The notes: generated by a model not told the origin, from the sequence alone. Counted from the stretch's first letter, positions 12,105-23,900 are shown. The stretch is DNA of 64,000 nucleotides from Epiperipatus broadwayi (GCA_028023455.1 JAQFVV010012496.1:1798001-1862000); one strand, 5' to 3'. Program-made: numbers and translations.

Positions 12105-12600
12105 TATTCTCACTTATATATACTAAAAGGAAATATACCTATGTGTTTGAAAAAAAAAGGGTTTTAATAAATGTGTTTTACCAGTTCTTACTTATGGATC
12201 TGAGACTTGGACACTTAATAGAAGAGCAATACAGTAACTTCAGACCACTCCAAAAAAGTATGGAGGGAGGAGTAACAAGAAGAGATCGAAAATGCAATAT
12301 ATGGGTAAGATAACAAACAGGTGTTACTGATCTCATCGAAAAAATTAAAAGACAAGTGGAGTTGTACTGGACATATTGCTAGAAGAGATGATAATAGATG
12401 GACAATTAAAATCTTAAATTGAATTCCAAAAGATTGTAAAAGATCCAGAAAGAGACCACATGTGAGATGGATGGATGAAATAAAAAAAGTATGCAGGGGT
12501 GATGTGGAGAAGAGAAGCTAAGGATCAGAGAAGATGGATTGAACAAAAAGAGATCTTCATTCTGCAGTAGACTGATAATGATTGATGATGATGATGATAA
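12105..12600 (+). mobile_element. RTE-type LINE 3' end (endonuclease-RT C-terminal tail)
   Basis: Conceptual translation across stops and frameshifts gives VLPVLTYGSETWTLNRRAIQ, then VTRRDRKCNI, GVTDLIEKIK and RKRPHVRWMD-like segments. This is the tail downstream of the reverse transcriptase in RTE/CFDP2-type non-LTR elements. It ends in a TGATGATGATGATGA simple repeat, a typical RTE 3' terminus. The element is 5'-truncated and non-functional. A better-preserved sister copy is at 17,190-17,600. Confidence 0.75.
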
Positions 12601-13062
12601 ACACATGACATTTTATATATTTTTAATTATAGATTAGTAAGTTGAAGTCTGCATTAATGGATATATGACATTTTACATTTATAATATATATATATATATT
12701 AATAAGTTCACTTAATACAAAAAAAATAATGAATAAAGAATAAATATTACAATTAAAATTTTTGCACATTTTTTAATTTTTTAAAAATAACACTAATAGA
12801 AAAAAAGGAAATATTGAATATGGCGTTTTCTATCAGCCATTTTTTATGCCCCTGAAGCTGTATGTTTATCAAAAACACAGGCTGAAGAGCTTGGTATAGA
12901 CACAAAAATGCACAAGTTCCAAATTTTGTTTATACTATAGTTTTTTTTTTTTAATTTTATTTATATTATAATTTTTTCATTTATATATACATGTAAAAAA
13001 TGTTTGTGTTATATATATATGTAAAAGTATAATACCCGTTATAAAAAATATTATAAATAAAA
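12601..13062. other. Non-coding AT-rich DNA
   Basis: Contains a short TA tract near 12,690. Nothing else recognised. Confidence 0.4.
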
Positions 13063-13295
13063 CATAAATAATTAATGGTAAAAGCAATATTATATTTTAA
13101 ATTCTTTACAAGCGCTTTCAATTACGTAGTCATATATTGAATTTATTATCATTATGGAATTTTCATTCTTGAGTAAATTTTGGTTAATTAAAGAATGGCG
13201 GAATATTTTTCCTATTATTTGAGGATTACTATGTAATTGAAAGTGTTTCTAAAAAATTTAAAATATAATATTGCTTTTACCATTAATTATTTATG
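13063..13295. repeat. Inverted repeat (foldback, ~75-bp arms)
   Basis: The left arm starts CATAAATAATTAATGGTAAA and carries AGCGCTTTCAATTACGTAGT. The right arm is its imperfect reverse complement, ending TTACCATTAATTATTTATG. The loop is about 80 bp. It looks like a small non-autonomous foldback element of unknown family. Confidence 0.7.
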
Positions 13296-14844
13296 GTATA
13301 TATATATGTGTGTGTGTATGCGTGTGTTTTGAAAAATACTGTACTGTTGCAGTTTAATAAACAATATATATTCTATTCTAATCATTAATTATCAACAAAA
13401 GGTAAGCTATTATATGTGATTTCCTTTGAATGTGAGAGAAGCTTGGAACAAAATATAGTCTAGTTTATGGCTTCACTGTGTGCTTATCAGCATTCTTTAA
13501 GTGGGATTCAAAGATAATATTCTATTATAATACGTAATAATGATAAGTAAATTTTAATACAATGACTACATATACTGTACTCATGAAAAAAATACTTATT
13601 CACAACGGTCTAAAAATTCTTATTAAATAATAAAAAGGCTGGAATGACTTGTGCTTACATTATATATAGAGAGGTGGGATTCTGAAAGATTGAGTCTTAT
13701 TCTGTTGAAGGATTTCAGTCAGCTTCATTTTGGCGTTTGTAGCTATTTCAGCTATTGACTAAATCCAATTAACCTATTAAAGATCTTTTTTTTTCAGTCT
13801 CTTATCTACTGTTTTTCCCTCTAACATTCTCTGAAATCTGTTTTCTATTTTTGTCATTTTTTTGTTTCAGTAATAGGATTATCTTTTTGTTGGTTTGTGA
13901 CATTTTTAATTCATCATTTTCAGTGTTAATTTAAATAATTAACTGTTTTAATTAATATTTTAGTACAGTCTAATTTCTTTTACTTAATAATTTAAATGTG
14001 TAAATCATGTACTCTGAAGCAGTATGTAAACTTGTACATTTTTATACAGTAATTTCTCATGAGTACATGCCCATGTTTGTGCATGTGCATCAAATATATA
14101 TATATAATCCATATTTTCTCTGTTGTCTGAAAGGTGATATGTTTGTCTGTGAAGATTTGTCCCAAGGCTGTCACATGATCAATGAGGTTGTTTGTCCATA
14201 AGGCTATCACATGTCACAGCCATTTAAAAAAACTATTATGATAATCCATATTTTATGTAAATGTTGCCATAAAAAATTTTTATAATGCTGTCAAGTTCAC
14301 ATATCAAATAAACAGATAACAATAGCCTTTCAGGCCTACTACATTTCTAAAAATAAAATCTTTTATTTAAGTTACCAATTAAAACAAATAATACAAAAAT
14401 GACAGCCTAAAAGGCCGTGTTTTTGTATTCCACCATTAATAAATGGTAACTATTAATAAAGCTAACGGGTATGTTTCAAATAATTTTTCCCACCCATTTG
14501 TCAATTGTGAATTTCTCCCATTTATTTTTATAATATTAAATTTTTTTGTTTAATTTAAATTAAATCTTTAAAAAAAATTGTTAAAGCAACTTATTAAAAA
14601 AAATTACAAATATTATATTTAATAATCCATAACTTTTATTATGAAGAATTTAATGTGAAGGAAGTAACATTGTCAAATTCACATATTAAAATGATGGCCT
14701 TTCAAAAGGCTGGGTACATCTGGTATATACTGGCATTTGCAACATTCTTGAATGGGCCCTTTAATTTGAAAGATGGATGGAGAGATCCATTTGAAATGTT
14801 ATAATGTTAACATTTACAAGTAAATACACACACAGACCAGTCTG

Positions 14845-14845
<1 letters not shown>
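13296..14845. other. Non-coding AT-rich DNA
   Basis: Contains TA/TG microsatellites near 13,295-13,330. Overlapping opposite-strand frames at 13,992-14,210 are not gene-like. Two short related blocks (about 14,285-14,345 and 14,670-14,720) share TTCACATAT and GCCTTTCA strings and may be relics of one repeat. Confidence 0.4.

Positions 14846-14921
<76 letters not shown>
14846..14921. repeat. (TA)n microsatellite
   Basis: About 76 bp of pure TA. Confidence 0.95.
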
Positions 14922-14924
<3 letters not shown>

Positions 14925-15479
14925 TTAATAATTCAGACAAAAATATTATTACTAGATGACATGAGTTCAGTTTGAAATTGCCATTTTTAAATTAATATGC
15001 TTAATTACATTATAGCTAAAGTTTATCTAGGTGAATACATTGCAATTTCTATTATATTTTCAATATTTTGCAAACACACATATACAAATGAGTGTGCGGG
15101 TGGTATTGTGATTTCTTAAAAATAAGACCTAATAAGAAAATAATCCTTAGCATAATTTTTCAGGATGTTTATAATATAACCCTATGACGAATATAAGTCC
15201 TAGTTAAGATCATCAGCCACATAGATGGTTGATGGACATATAGAATTATAAAGTAACAAATGTATCATTAACAATATTATTGGCATTAATGCTTTAAATA
15301 AGTGGTAATATAAATTATATGAATCTTTTGTATTTCCCAGTGACCATTTTCAACAAATGTAATTCTGCCTATATAGAGAAATTTTTTATCTATTATCACA
15401 AGCCAGTATATCAAACAATTTATAATTTTATTTACATATTTTTAAACACTTTTTTTTATTTAATACTTAGATTTAGAAT

Positions 15480-15760
15480 GCATCACATGATCACCATCTC
15501 TTATGCTAGCACATAACTGTTATTAAAAAGGCAAAACTCTCCATACAGTAGTGCCATCCTGTGCTAATCAGAGTAATCAATGGATGCCAGAAGGCTTGTG
15601 CATAAAATCCCCATATAGTGCCTACTCATCCAATATCCCCACAAGCCAGAAACTTGTCTGGGGATATTGGATGTATAGGCACTAGATTGGTATTTTATGC
15701 ACAAACCTTCTGGCATCCATTGATTACTCTGGTATGGAGAGTTTTGCCTGTTTAAGAGAT
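15480..15760. repeat. HHR-B family foldback, copy 1 (ribozyme core deleted)
   Basis: Inverted arms: GGCAAAACTCTCCATACAGT on the left returns as its complement at about 15,733-15,752. The inner part CATCCAATATCCCC is mirrored by GGGGATATTGGATG. The centre keeps CCAGAAACTTGTCTGGGG, the GAAA / stem III / GUC / stem I part of the family ribozyme. The upstream CUGANGA segment is gone. Related copies lie near 19.9, 20.4 and 24.9 kb. Confidence 0.75.
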
Positions 15761-16329
15761 TTAGAATGCTTGACTTAGTTTTAAGAGTTACATTATGATA
15801 GCTTTTATTTGGGATAAAAGAAAAATTAGTTTGATTTCTTAAACACTTTTTTTTCCTCCTGAAAGACTATAAAAGTAACAGAAGTGATTTTAATAGTCAA
15901 AGTTTAGCTTAAGTTAAATCGTCAATCTTTCTCCTAAAGAGAAGTTTTTAAAAATAATACGGAAGCAGGGCTATTACAAGTAATTTGGAAAGTGTTTACA
16001 ATGTGCACATGTGATAATGCATGGATGTGACGGAGTCATATGTGAATTATTGAATTTATAAGTCATGACTTATAATGGATATACTTAAGGTGCATGTGTG
16101 AAATACAGAAACATTTTATGGATTTTATGTTACTTTTGCATGAACAACCATAACTGTAATCATTTTTGTTATCACTCCTGTCCTGCAAGCCTTCAATTGA
16201 CAGATGATTTAATGGTAAATTTAAATAGAATAATATTTTGATCTCCAGATAAGATGAATGCAGAAAGAAAAAGCTATTCTGATGAGAACAGTGGAATTGT
16301 GGGTGGCTCCTATGGTAAGATTCTTACAG

Positions 16330-16510
16330 CTTTCTATAAAAAAGAAGTACTTGAATAAATGTACATTTTTGTACTTGAATAAATGTAGATTTTGGTACAT
16401 AACATAATAAGATATTACTTGAAAATAAGTCCTGCAATGTATCTTTTGGAGCAAAAATTAATATAAGCCCCGGTCTTATTTTCGCAGAAATACGATAGTT
16501 AATGGCAGTG
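16330..16510. repeat. Dispersed repeat with short internal tandem
   Basis: The strings GTCTTATTTTCGCAGAAATA and AATATAAGCCCC resemble a short dispersed repeat that I recall from many animals, though I cannot name it. Within it a 24-bp unit (TTGTACTTGAATAAATGTA) is tandemly duplicated at about 16,347-16,395. The minus-strand frames here are by-products. Confidence 0.4.
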
Positions 16511-16599
16511 ATGTGATTCAATTTTTTATTATGATTCAAAATATGGACAGAAGCAAATGTTTCAACTGAAAATATGATTTTTAAATGGTTTAATAACAC

Positions 16600-16662
16600 T
16601 TTATGTGTCTTTTGAGTTTTTCATGTGTCTCTTGAGTTTTTCATATGTCTTTTGAGTTTTAA
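16600..16662 (+). repeat. Three-copy ~20-bp tandem repeat
   Basis: The unit ATGTGTCTTTTGAGTTTTTC occurs three times with minor changes. Nothing suggests function. Confidence 0.8.
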
Positions 16663-16854
16663 ATAAATTATTTAATTTTTTAAAATCAGTTATTATTGAA
16701 ATGCCAAATACATATTTTAATTTTTAAATTTCAATTTACCATTTCTAATTTTGTTTTTCCTGTTCTTATTGTTGCTTGGTTATTAATCAAACCTAGAGAT
16801 CTAAATGATTATGAATCAGATATGCTGCTTACAGATATCTTTCATCTACTGTCA

Positions 16855-17045
16855 TGCCATTAACAGCATATACTTTGTGGATGCAATTACTTCCAAATAA
16901 TGTATACATTATTACAGATAGCTTTAAACTACTATCGTACCTTTGTGGCAAACAATGGTACGGTTTCTTAATATTATATAGGTTTGATTTATATCACATC
17001 TCTTCTGCAGGTACCAAGATAAATCTCAAATATATTTTATTGTAG
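16855..17045 (+). pseudogene. Possible piggyBac-like transposase fragment
   Basis: A 63-codon frame reads WMQLLPNNVYIITDSFKLLS followed by YLCGKQWYGF. The pattern hydrophobic-MQLL, then VY...TDS, then LLSYL and G(I/V) resembles the catalytic-Asp segment of piggyBac transposases, where D-S/N-F-F-T-S is usual. The fragment is short, has no start context and decays downstream. Alternatively it is a chance frame. Confidence 0.3.
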
Positions 17046-17189
17046 ACGAAAACTTCAATTGCAGAATGGACAGATAAGAAGAGACTTAACTATTTATAAG
17101 ATAATAAACAACAGACTTGACTTGGTTTTCCTGATATAAGTTGACTTATAATATTCATTAACTCATAACATATATACAAAAATATGTAC

Positions 17190-17600
17190 ACAAGACTTGG
17201 ACACTTAATAGAAAAGCAATACAGAGACTTCAGATGACTCAAAGAAGTATGGTGAGATGCTTGTTAGGAATAACGAGAAGAGATTGAAAACGCAATATAC
17301 GGGTAAGAGAACAAATGTGTTACTGACCTCATTGAAAAAATTAAAAGACTGAAATGGAGTTGGGCTGGACATATTGCTAGAATAGATGATAATAGATGGA
17401 CAATTGAAAATCTTAAACTGGATTCCAAGAGATTTTAAAAGACCCAGAAAGAGACCACATGTGAGATGGATGGATGAAATAAGAATGTGTGCAGGAGTGA
17501 TGTGGAAAAGAGAAGGTAAAGATCAGAGAAGATGGATTGAACTTGGAGAGACCTTTATCCTGCAGTGTATTGATAATGTTTGATGATGATGATGATGTAC
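17190..17600 (+). mobile_element. RTE-type LINE 3' end, best-preserved copy
   Basis: Segments TWTLNRKAIQRLQMTQRSM, then VRCLLGITRRD, LKWSWAGHIARIDDNRWT and RPRKRPHVRWMDEIR are readable with a few frame changes. This is the C-terminal tail of an RTE endonuclease-reverse transcriptase. It is 5'-truncated at about 17,190 and ends in TGATGATGATGATG. The copy at 12.1 kb is more decayed, and diverged relatives are at 23.3, 40.7, 41.9 and 43.3 kb. Confidence 0.8.
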
Positions 17601-18102
17601 AGGGGCCTTAGGTATGGATAGAAAATATGACAAATAATTATATATAATTTACAGGAGTATATGGTTGTCATATTATGACTATGGTCATACAATAAACCAT
17701 TATTAATTAACTAGCAGATGTTTTATAATATCTAATTTAGAGACAAATACATTTTATTATATGCACCCCTGTTTGAATATTAGAGATGAATTCATGAACT
17801 CAACTAGTGAATACCTAAACCCAAAGCTGACCTAAGAAAAAGCAGGACCTGGAGCTATGTATTCAAGTGTGTGGGGGGAGGGTATACTTTAGTAAAAATA
17901 CTTAGATATTTTAATTATAAGGGATTTGAACTCAGAATTTCAAGCTCCCTATAGCTATCAATTGCATCTTACATAACCGATACACATGAACACATACATA
18001 GATGCAAAAAAGATAAATAATCTCCAATAAATGTATTTTGTTCTGAACCAGCACTCATCAGCTGATCTAGATCATTATCTCCCATATATATATATATATG
18101 AT

Positions 18103-18378
18103 CAACCGATGGCATTTTACCAAAAACACCATCAAAGTGTGTTTGTTTACATAAACGTCAGAGTAAGCATTCACTACCTCTTTTGTTAGTGCCACCTTCA
18201 GATCATGATTTCAAGCTGATTTTGCTATCATCAGTGAAAGACAGGATGATAGCAAAATCAGCTTGAAATCATGATCTGAAGGTGGAACTAATGAAAGAGA
18301 TAGTGAATGCTTACTCTGATGTTTATGTAAACAAACACGCTTTGATGGTGTTTTTGGTAAAACGCCATCTGTTGATCA
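18103..18378. repeat. Near-perfect hairpin element (~130-bp arms)
   Basis: The left arm starts GATCAACCGATGGCATTTTA and the right arm ends with its near-exact complement. The arms differ at only a handful of positions, and the turn lies near 18,235-18,245. Each arm includes the segment that forms a hammerhead. A fragment of the same sequence sits at 63,770-63,820. Confidence 0.85.
18195..18240 (-). ncRNA. Type I hammerhead ribozyme in the hairpin element
   Basis: On the minus strand: stem I CTTTCA (complement of 18,235-18,240) pairs with TGAAGG (complement of 18,195-18,200). The core segments are CTGATGA (18,228-18,234) and GAAA (18,209-18,212). Stem III is the palindrome ATCATGAT, and the cleavage triplet is AUC. 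Stem II is short (AGC/GCT). All core positions are intact. The other arm has AGGATGA instead of CTGATGA, so only the minus-strand motif is complete. Confidence 0.6.
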
Positions 18379-19069
18379 TAAATACAAGCATTGGCAAGTT
18401 TAACTTGCTTTTTTGTTTTTCATATATATACATATAATCAGTGCTCAGCTGTAGGGAGTTTGAAAGTCTAAGTTCAAATCCCTTCTAATGACATTAAGTT
18501 CAATATAGAGTATACAATATACTTGTGTTTAAATATTAGATATTTTTAAAAAACTGATTTTATATGCAGATATAGACATATTGCTTTACAATTATTATAA
18601 TTCAAATCAAGAACAATTTCCTTTATTAAAATTTTTTATTTTTCGCTAAAAAAACTTTCAAATAGATAAAATACATTTTTTTGCATTATGGGTATTTTAT
18701 TTTGTTCACTCAAAATAAAATTTCTCAAATTAATATTCGTATGTATAAATAATTTCTTATTTATGATACAGCTTTCTGCAATTATACTGAATGAATATTT
18801 GAAAAAATAAAACACATATAATGCAAAAAAATTATATATTAGCTCCTTGAATGTTTTATTGTGAATCTGTTAATAACATCATATTATTATTTCTTTTATG
18901 TAAATTCAGATTTAATAGATAAAATTGCTAATAAAGAGAATCGTTCAGGATCTAAACTGATTCCACATTAACATGACCAGAACTTCATGAAATATTTAAG
19001 CATACATATTGTACATAACTGAAAAATCTACATCACCACACAATACATGCTGCTACAATTTGTATTATT

Positions 19070-19470
19070 ATATAAGGGATTCGAATTCAGACTTTCACAT
19101 GATCCTCAACTCTCCATGCCATCTCATATTGCTGCACCACCTGATCACACACATTTTGAAAAGATAAATAAATAATCGCCAATATATGTATTTCATACTA
19201 AACCAGAAATCATCAGTTGGTCCAGATTATCATCTCCACACATATATACAATCAGTGCTCAGCTTTATATTAAGATAGCCAATCTTCATACTTTAATGGA
19301 CAGGCTTCAAACTACTCCAGTCCACAACTCTTCAGCCATCGATTTTATTGAAAATCTGATGATGGAATGTTCAAAGCCCACGTTAGTCTTCCTATCCATG
19401 TTGACAGTAGTAATTCTGACATTTTATTTCGATGTGATAGAGTTGTCTAATTACATAATTTTGGCAGAAA
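19070..19470. repeat. HHR-A family copy
   Basis: Starts with AAGGGATTCGAATTCAGACT (box-B-like on minus) and contains AAACCAGAAATCATCAGTTG. The latter is a minus-strand hammerhead region with intact CTGATGA and GAAA but a damaged stem II. It continues through AATCAGTGCTCAGC and TTTAATGGACAGGCTTCAAA, both shared by the other copies. The 62-codon frame starting at 19,296 is an artefact of this repeat. Confidence 0.65.
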
Positions 19471-19884
19471 AAAATGCAATGTAATTGCATTTAACAAGTA
19501 ATAAAACATTTTATTTTTTTGACTTTCATAGAATAGATTATGTAGGTATGGGACCTTGATAAATATGGGCATAGTGTAGTTGCATCATTCACACCATTCT
19601 CAGGCCGGCTCAGCTAAACTTTTGTTATTCTTGAAGACTTTCCAAATAATTTAGACTGGTATGGCCTTTACAGAATTCCCTAAGTCTGCTTTGACATGTT
19701 AGAAAATGAACCTTTTTTCCAAAACATTTTTCATGCTAATTGGTGATTATGTTATTCTGCAGTTAAGAATGAAAAGAAACCCTTCAATTAACTTCTCTAA
19801 TAATACTAGAGTGGGTAATTAAGTTTTTTATACAATGTTTATTTGGACTGACCAATAAGAGTTATTCTTAAAACTTTAAGAATA

Positions 19885-20145
19885 ACTATTGGTTCAAAAC
19901 CACTAAACATCACATGATCACTATTTCTTATACTTGCTCATAATTGTTATTAAAACAGTCAAAACCCTTCACACAGTAGTGCCACCCAATGCAAGCTAGA
20001 GCTAAAAACTATTATGGGGATATTGGATAAATAGGCACTAGATGGAGATTTTATGCACTAAATTTCTGGCATCCATTAATTACTCTAGCTTGCACTGAGT
20101 GGCACTATTGTATGGAAAGTTTTGCCTGTTTTAATAACTATTGGT
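19885..20145. repeat. HHR-B family foldback, copy 2
   Basis: Left arm AAAACCCTTCACACAGTAGT is mirrored at about 20,102-20,125. The centre keeps only GGGGATATTGGAT, so the ribozyme has been lost. The repeat is flanked by TAATAACTATTGGTT on one side and AATAACTATTGGTTC on the other, suggesting duplicated target or older repeat sequence. Confidence 0.65.
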
Positions 20146-20262
20146 TTAGAGAAAGATTCCAGATAGTAATAGAAATCATCTGAAATTTTTTGGATAATTT
20201 AAATTTTATAAAAAAATACTTAATTTCTAATTAAAATCCATATTTCAGTTCTACAGTTCTAT

Positions 20263-20265
<3 letters not shown>

Positions 20266-20335
<70 letters not shown>
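20266..20335. repeat. (TA)n microsatellite
   Basis: About 70 bp of TA. Confidence 0.95.
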
Positions 20336-20338
<3 letters not shown>

Positions 20339-20354
20339 AACAACAATGATATGT

Positions 20355-20760
20355 ATTAAACCACTAAACATCACATGCTCACCATCTCTTATACTAGCAC
20401 ATAATTGTTATTAAACAAGGCAAAACTCTCTCCATACAGTAGTGCTACCCTGTGCCAACCAGAGTAATCAATGGATGCCAGAAGGCTTGTGTTTTCAATT
20501 TCATTCTCATAGTTTTGTAGTTAAGTAGAGATAAAAGGTGGCTGCTGGATAGTTGCATTAGATCCTAAGATCTAGGTGCAGTACTCTCAGATCCAAGGCT
20601 CCTCACTGACGAAGGCCACAAGCCAGAAACTAGTCTGGGGATATTGGATGAATAGACACTAGATAGAGATTTTATGCATAAGCCTTCTGGCATCCATTGA
20701 TTACTCTGGTTGCCACAGGGTGGCACTACTGTATGGAGAGAGTTTTGCTTTGTTTAATAA
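20355..20760. repeat. HHR-B family foldback, fullest copy
   Basis: Inverted arms of about 75 bp: GGCAAAACTCTCTCCATACA on the left against its complement at about 20,731-20,750, and ATGGATGCCAGAAGGCTTGT against its complement on the right. The central 170 bp is single-copy within the element and carries a complete hammerhead near its right edge. Confidence 0.8.
20591..20649 (+). ncRNA. Type I hammerhead ribozyme, HHR-B family
   Basis: Outer stem I: ATCCAA (20,591-20,596) with TTGGAT (20,644-20,649). Inner stem I: CCTCA (20,601-20,605) with TGGGG (20,636-20,640). The first core segment is CTGACGA (20,606-20,612). Stem II is GGC/GCC (20,614-20,616 with 20,622-20,624). GAAA is at 20,626-20,629. 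Stem III is the palindrome ACTAGT, and the cleavage triplet GTC ends at 20,635. Two separate stem I helices around an internal loop match natural type I ribozymes with tertiary contacts. Confidence 0.7.
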
Positions 20761-21149
20761 TATGTATACAAATAATTCTTTATATTATATATATATATTA
20801 TAAATGTAAAAGTATATATATATATATATAGACATTACAATAAGTCAACACATAGACAATCCCAATATCAATAACAATCAACAATCTTAATCGATTCTTT
20901 TAACAATAAAGGTGGAATTCACTTTTGTTTATGGTCGAATATATTTATGTAGACACTAGAGATTGCAATTTGACCACAGAGACTAAATTATTGATACAAA
21001 GAAGCTTAAATAAACCTCCTTAAACAGCTAAATATAACCTGTTCTAAATGCAAACTAACAAATAGTCAATTATAACATTGAAACTGCAGTTATAATTTTC
21101 AAATTATATATATATATAATATTGCAATACAATTATAATGTATTTACTT

Positions 21150-21545
21150 AACTTGGATGTAATTAAAGAGGACTTGAACTCAGTCTTTCAAGCTCTCTAT
21201 GGTCATCCACTCTATTCACTATAACCAATAAACATAACCACATATATGTGAAAAAGATTAATGATCTCCAATATATATATTTCATGCTGCACCAGCACTC
21301 ATCAGTTGGTCTGGATCATTGTCTCCCAACATGTATATATATATAGTGTATATATAATCAGTGTTCAGTTTTATATTAAGATAGCAAATTTATAAACTGA
21401 TGAGGGCTGGTTTAGCACAAAATATGTATATTGGAGATCATTTATCTTTTTCATATATATGTGGTCATGTGATTCAGTTATATTGAATAGAGTAGATAAC
21501 TGTAGGGATCTTAAAAATCTGAGTTCAAATTTCCTTAAATTATAC
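21150..21545. repeat. HHR-A family copy, head-to-head arrangement
   Basis: Starts with GGACTTGAACTCAGTCTTTC. It then carries a minus-strand hammerhead (21,268-21,310), a short TA tract, and the same sequence inverted, with a decayed plus-strand hammerhead near 21,398-21,435. It ends with the inverted box-B-like string GAGTTCAAATTTCC. Confidence 0.7.
21268..21310 (-). ncRNA. Hammerhead ribozyme, HHR-A family
   Basis: On the minus strand: ACCAA / TTGG inner stem I, CTGATGA (21,299-21,305), stem II TGCT/AGCA around GGTGC, GAAA (21,280-21,283), stem III from the alternating ATATATAT string, and an AUA cleavage triplet. An outer stem I pairs AATGATC with GATCATT. Confidence 0.55.
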
Positions 21546-23144
21546 ATATATATAATACATCTATAAATACTTTTAAGACAGGCTATAACCTGTATCAAAT
21601 GTGCCTTGAAATTTATAATAGTCAAGAAATATCTTTATTTTGCCGATAAAGGGATCTCTCAAACCACGACTCAAGATAGCGACTTTTATAAAGATAAGAA
21701 CGGACATTTTATCTTTAACCTAACTTCCCACTTATATAGGCCAATCTGAAGCATCTTGATTTGAGAGTGTGAAGCTGTTGTTCTCTCCACTGTTGAAGTC
21801 CACTATTTCCTATACAAATTAACATTCACGAAATCTTGCGATTTACAACGAATAAGTTAATATTACAAAAAAAAAAAGATATATAAGTTAATATTACATC
21901 TATAAATAATTATTTACATATATGCACATATATATTCGATAATCTCCAAATATGTATACGTAATTTTGCTTGAAATTATATATAGCAACAAAGACATATT
22001 ATAGAACAAATGTTATCAAAGCACAGAATTTGAATACAGTAATTACCTAATATTCAATAACGAGCCAGAATAAACAAATGATGACTTTATCATTTTCATT
22101 AAAATATGTTAATAAATAAATACTTTTTATTACAAAAAGTAAAGAAAATTTATAAAATATTGTAATTACTAAACAAAACCAAAGCTTTCTTTGCATATAT
22201 GGATCATACTCCAAGCAATAGTAATATCCAAAATTTGTGACTTCATAATAATAAAGTTCAGAACATCCTCTTAAACTTTCAAGTTGTCAAAATATCCATA
22301 GTTCTTTTTTTAAAAATCGTATATATATATTGGTAGATTGATAAATGTGTAAATGTATGAGTAGATGGATAGAAAATATGAGATAGATGAGTAGACCGAT
22401 AGATAACTAATTAGATAAATAGATATATTAGATAAGTGCATATATAAATAGACACGTAATACACATATTTACATGTATACGCACGTAAATATATAGGGAG
22501 GTAGATAAATCTACCTCGATGGATGGATGAGGGCTTGGATGGGTACATGAGTATTAGTATGTATGTGTGTTAATACTAGTTTTATTGTTTATTTAATTTA
22601 CTTGTAAATTATTGACCTTTAAATAAATAAATAAAAAAAAAACTTATTAATGTAGATTTGGATTCAACAACGTATTTATTTGACGTCCAATTTGTGTTTA
22701 AAAATAATTAGTTTTTTTCTTTAAAGCAATGCACTGACAAAATTTTTAATTAAGCATCTCTTTAAAACAAATTAATTTGTCTAATTAACTTAATTTTCAA
22801 AGCATAATAATAAAAGGTGGGTAATGTTAATTTTGGGTATTTTTTATTGCCCTTTAATTGTTATTTAAAATTTATCTATAAATAGTTTGTATACATACAA
22901 AAGTTGATTGTCATTTAACTAAATCTTTGATATTAAAAGGGTATGAAAAAATTAATTATGCATAACAATATTAAGAAAAGTAGTCATATAAATATGCTTT
23001 GGCAAATAATTTTTTTCCTTTTTTTTCTTTTTCAAAAATGATCCATTAATTCACTATATAAATTATGTTTCACGTACTCATTATTTTTAATACATGATTT
23101 TTTTCTACAGTATAGGCTTTTTTATACCTGCACTCCAATATGTA
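21546..23144. other. Non-coding AT-rich DNA with a degenerate GATA tract
   Basis: The stretch 22,330-22,560 is a degenerate TAGATAGAT/GGATGGATG low-complexity region. No other feature is recognised. Confidence 0.5.
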
Positions 23145-23315
23145 ATATGTAAGGGGTTTGAACTCAGACTTTCACACGACACTCAACTATCCACGCTATT
23201 TCATACTGCTGACACACTTGATCACACATATGTTGAAAAGATAAATAATCATCAATATACGTATTTCGTGCTAAATCAGCACGCGTCAGTTGGTCCAGAT
23301 TATATCTTGGTCATT
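23145..23315 (-). repeat. HHR-A family partial copy
   Basis: Begins at GGGGTTTGAACTCAGACTTT. The minus-strand hammerhead near 23,255-23,300 keeps GAAA, the ATACGTAT stem III and a good stem II, but reads CTGACGC where CTGANGA is required. The ninth core position is changed and the ribozyme is predicted inactive. Confidence 0.6.
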
Positions 23316-23344
23316 GAAATCTTCTCCAGTGTGCGGTTTGTGAG

Positions 23345-23900
23345 ATTGTTTTTTTGCAAATAATGCGTCAGAATTCCAGGAAACATTACAAGAGTTATTA
23401 GATGAAGGTAAGAAATTAGAACTAAGAATAAACATTAAAAAGATTAAATTAATGTCTAATGGATTTTCTCAGAAAAAGAAAATAAAGATTGATTATTGTG
23501 AAGATTGAAACATAATAAGAATAGAAATAGGATGTAGTATTTTTAGTAAAAATAACTCAATATTAAAAGAAAATATGTCTATGTATTTAAAAAAGAAAAT
23601 TTATAAATAGGTGTTATACCAGTTCTTATTTCATTTAACATGTATGGTATGATGTATAATAGGAATAACAAGAAGAGATTGAAAATAAAATATAATGATG
23701 AGAGAGCAAATATATAACTGACATTAGTAAAGCAGTTAAGAGACAGAAACGGAGTTGGACTGAATATCTTGTTAAAAGAGATGATAATAGATAAATTGAA
23801 GTTTTAAATTGACTCGTAAGAACTTTACAAAGACCTGGAAAAAGATCACGTGTGAGATGGATGATAAAATAAGAAAGTTTTCTTATGTGTTGTTGAAAAT
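23345..23900 (+). mobile_element. Diverged RTE-type LINE fragment
   Basis: ETLQELLDEGKKLELRINIK followed by KIKLMSNGFSQK corresponds to the reverse-transcriptase C-terminal region (L-K-I-N-x-x-K-T-K pattern). Decayed copies of the ITRRD and RPHVRWM tail segments follow. It has stops and frameshifts throughout. Confidence 0.65.

Larger units (their letters stand above)
17895..18500. repeat. HHR-A family copy split by a nested hairpin element
   Basis: The left end carries GGGATTTGAACTCAGAATTT (box-B-like on the minus strand), then AACCAGCACTCATCAGCTGA, a decayed minus-strand hammerhead at about 18,022-18,070. After the hairpin (18,103-18,378) the family sequence resumes at ATAATCAGTGCTCAG and ends with the inverted box-B-like string AAGTTCAAATCCC. 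Confidence 0.65.

Noticed and set aside
15190-15235. Complement CTGATGATCTTAACTAGGAC as a hammerhead
   Set aside because: It has the first core segment and a possible stem II but lacks GAAA, and only one copy is present.
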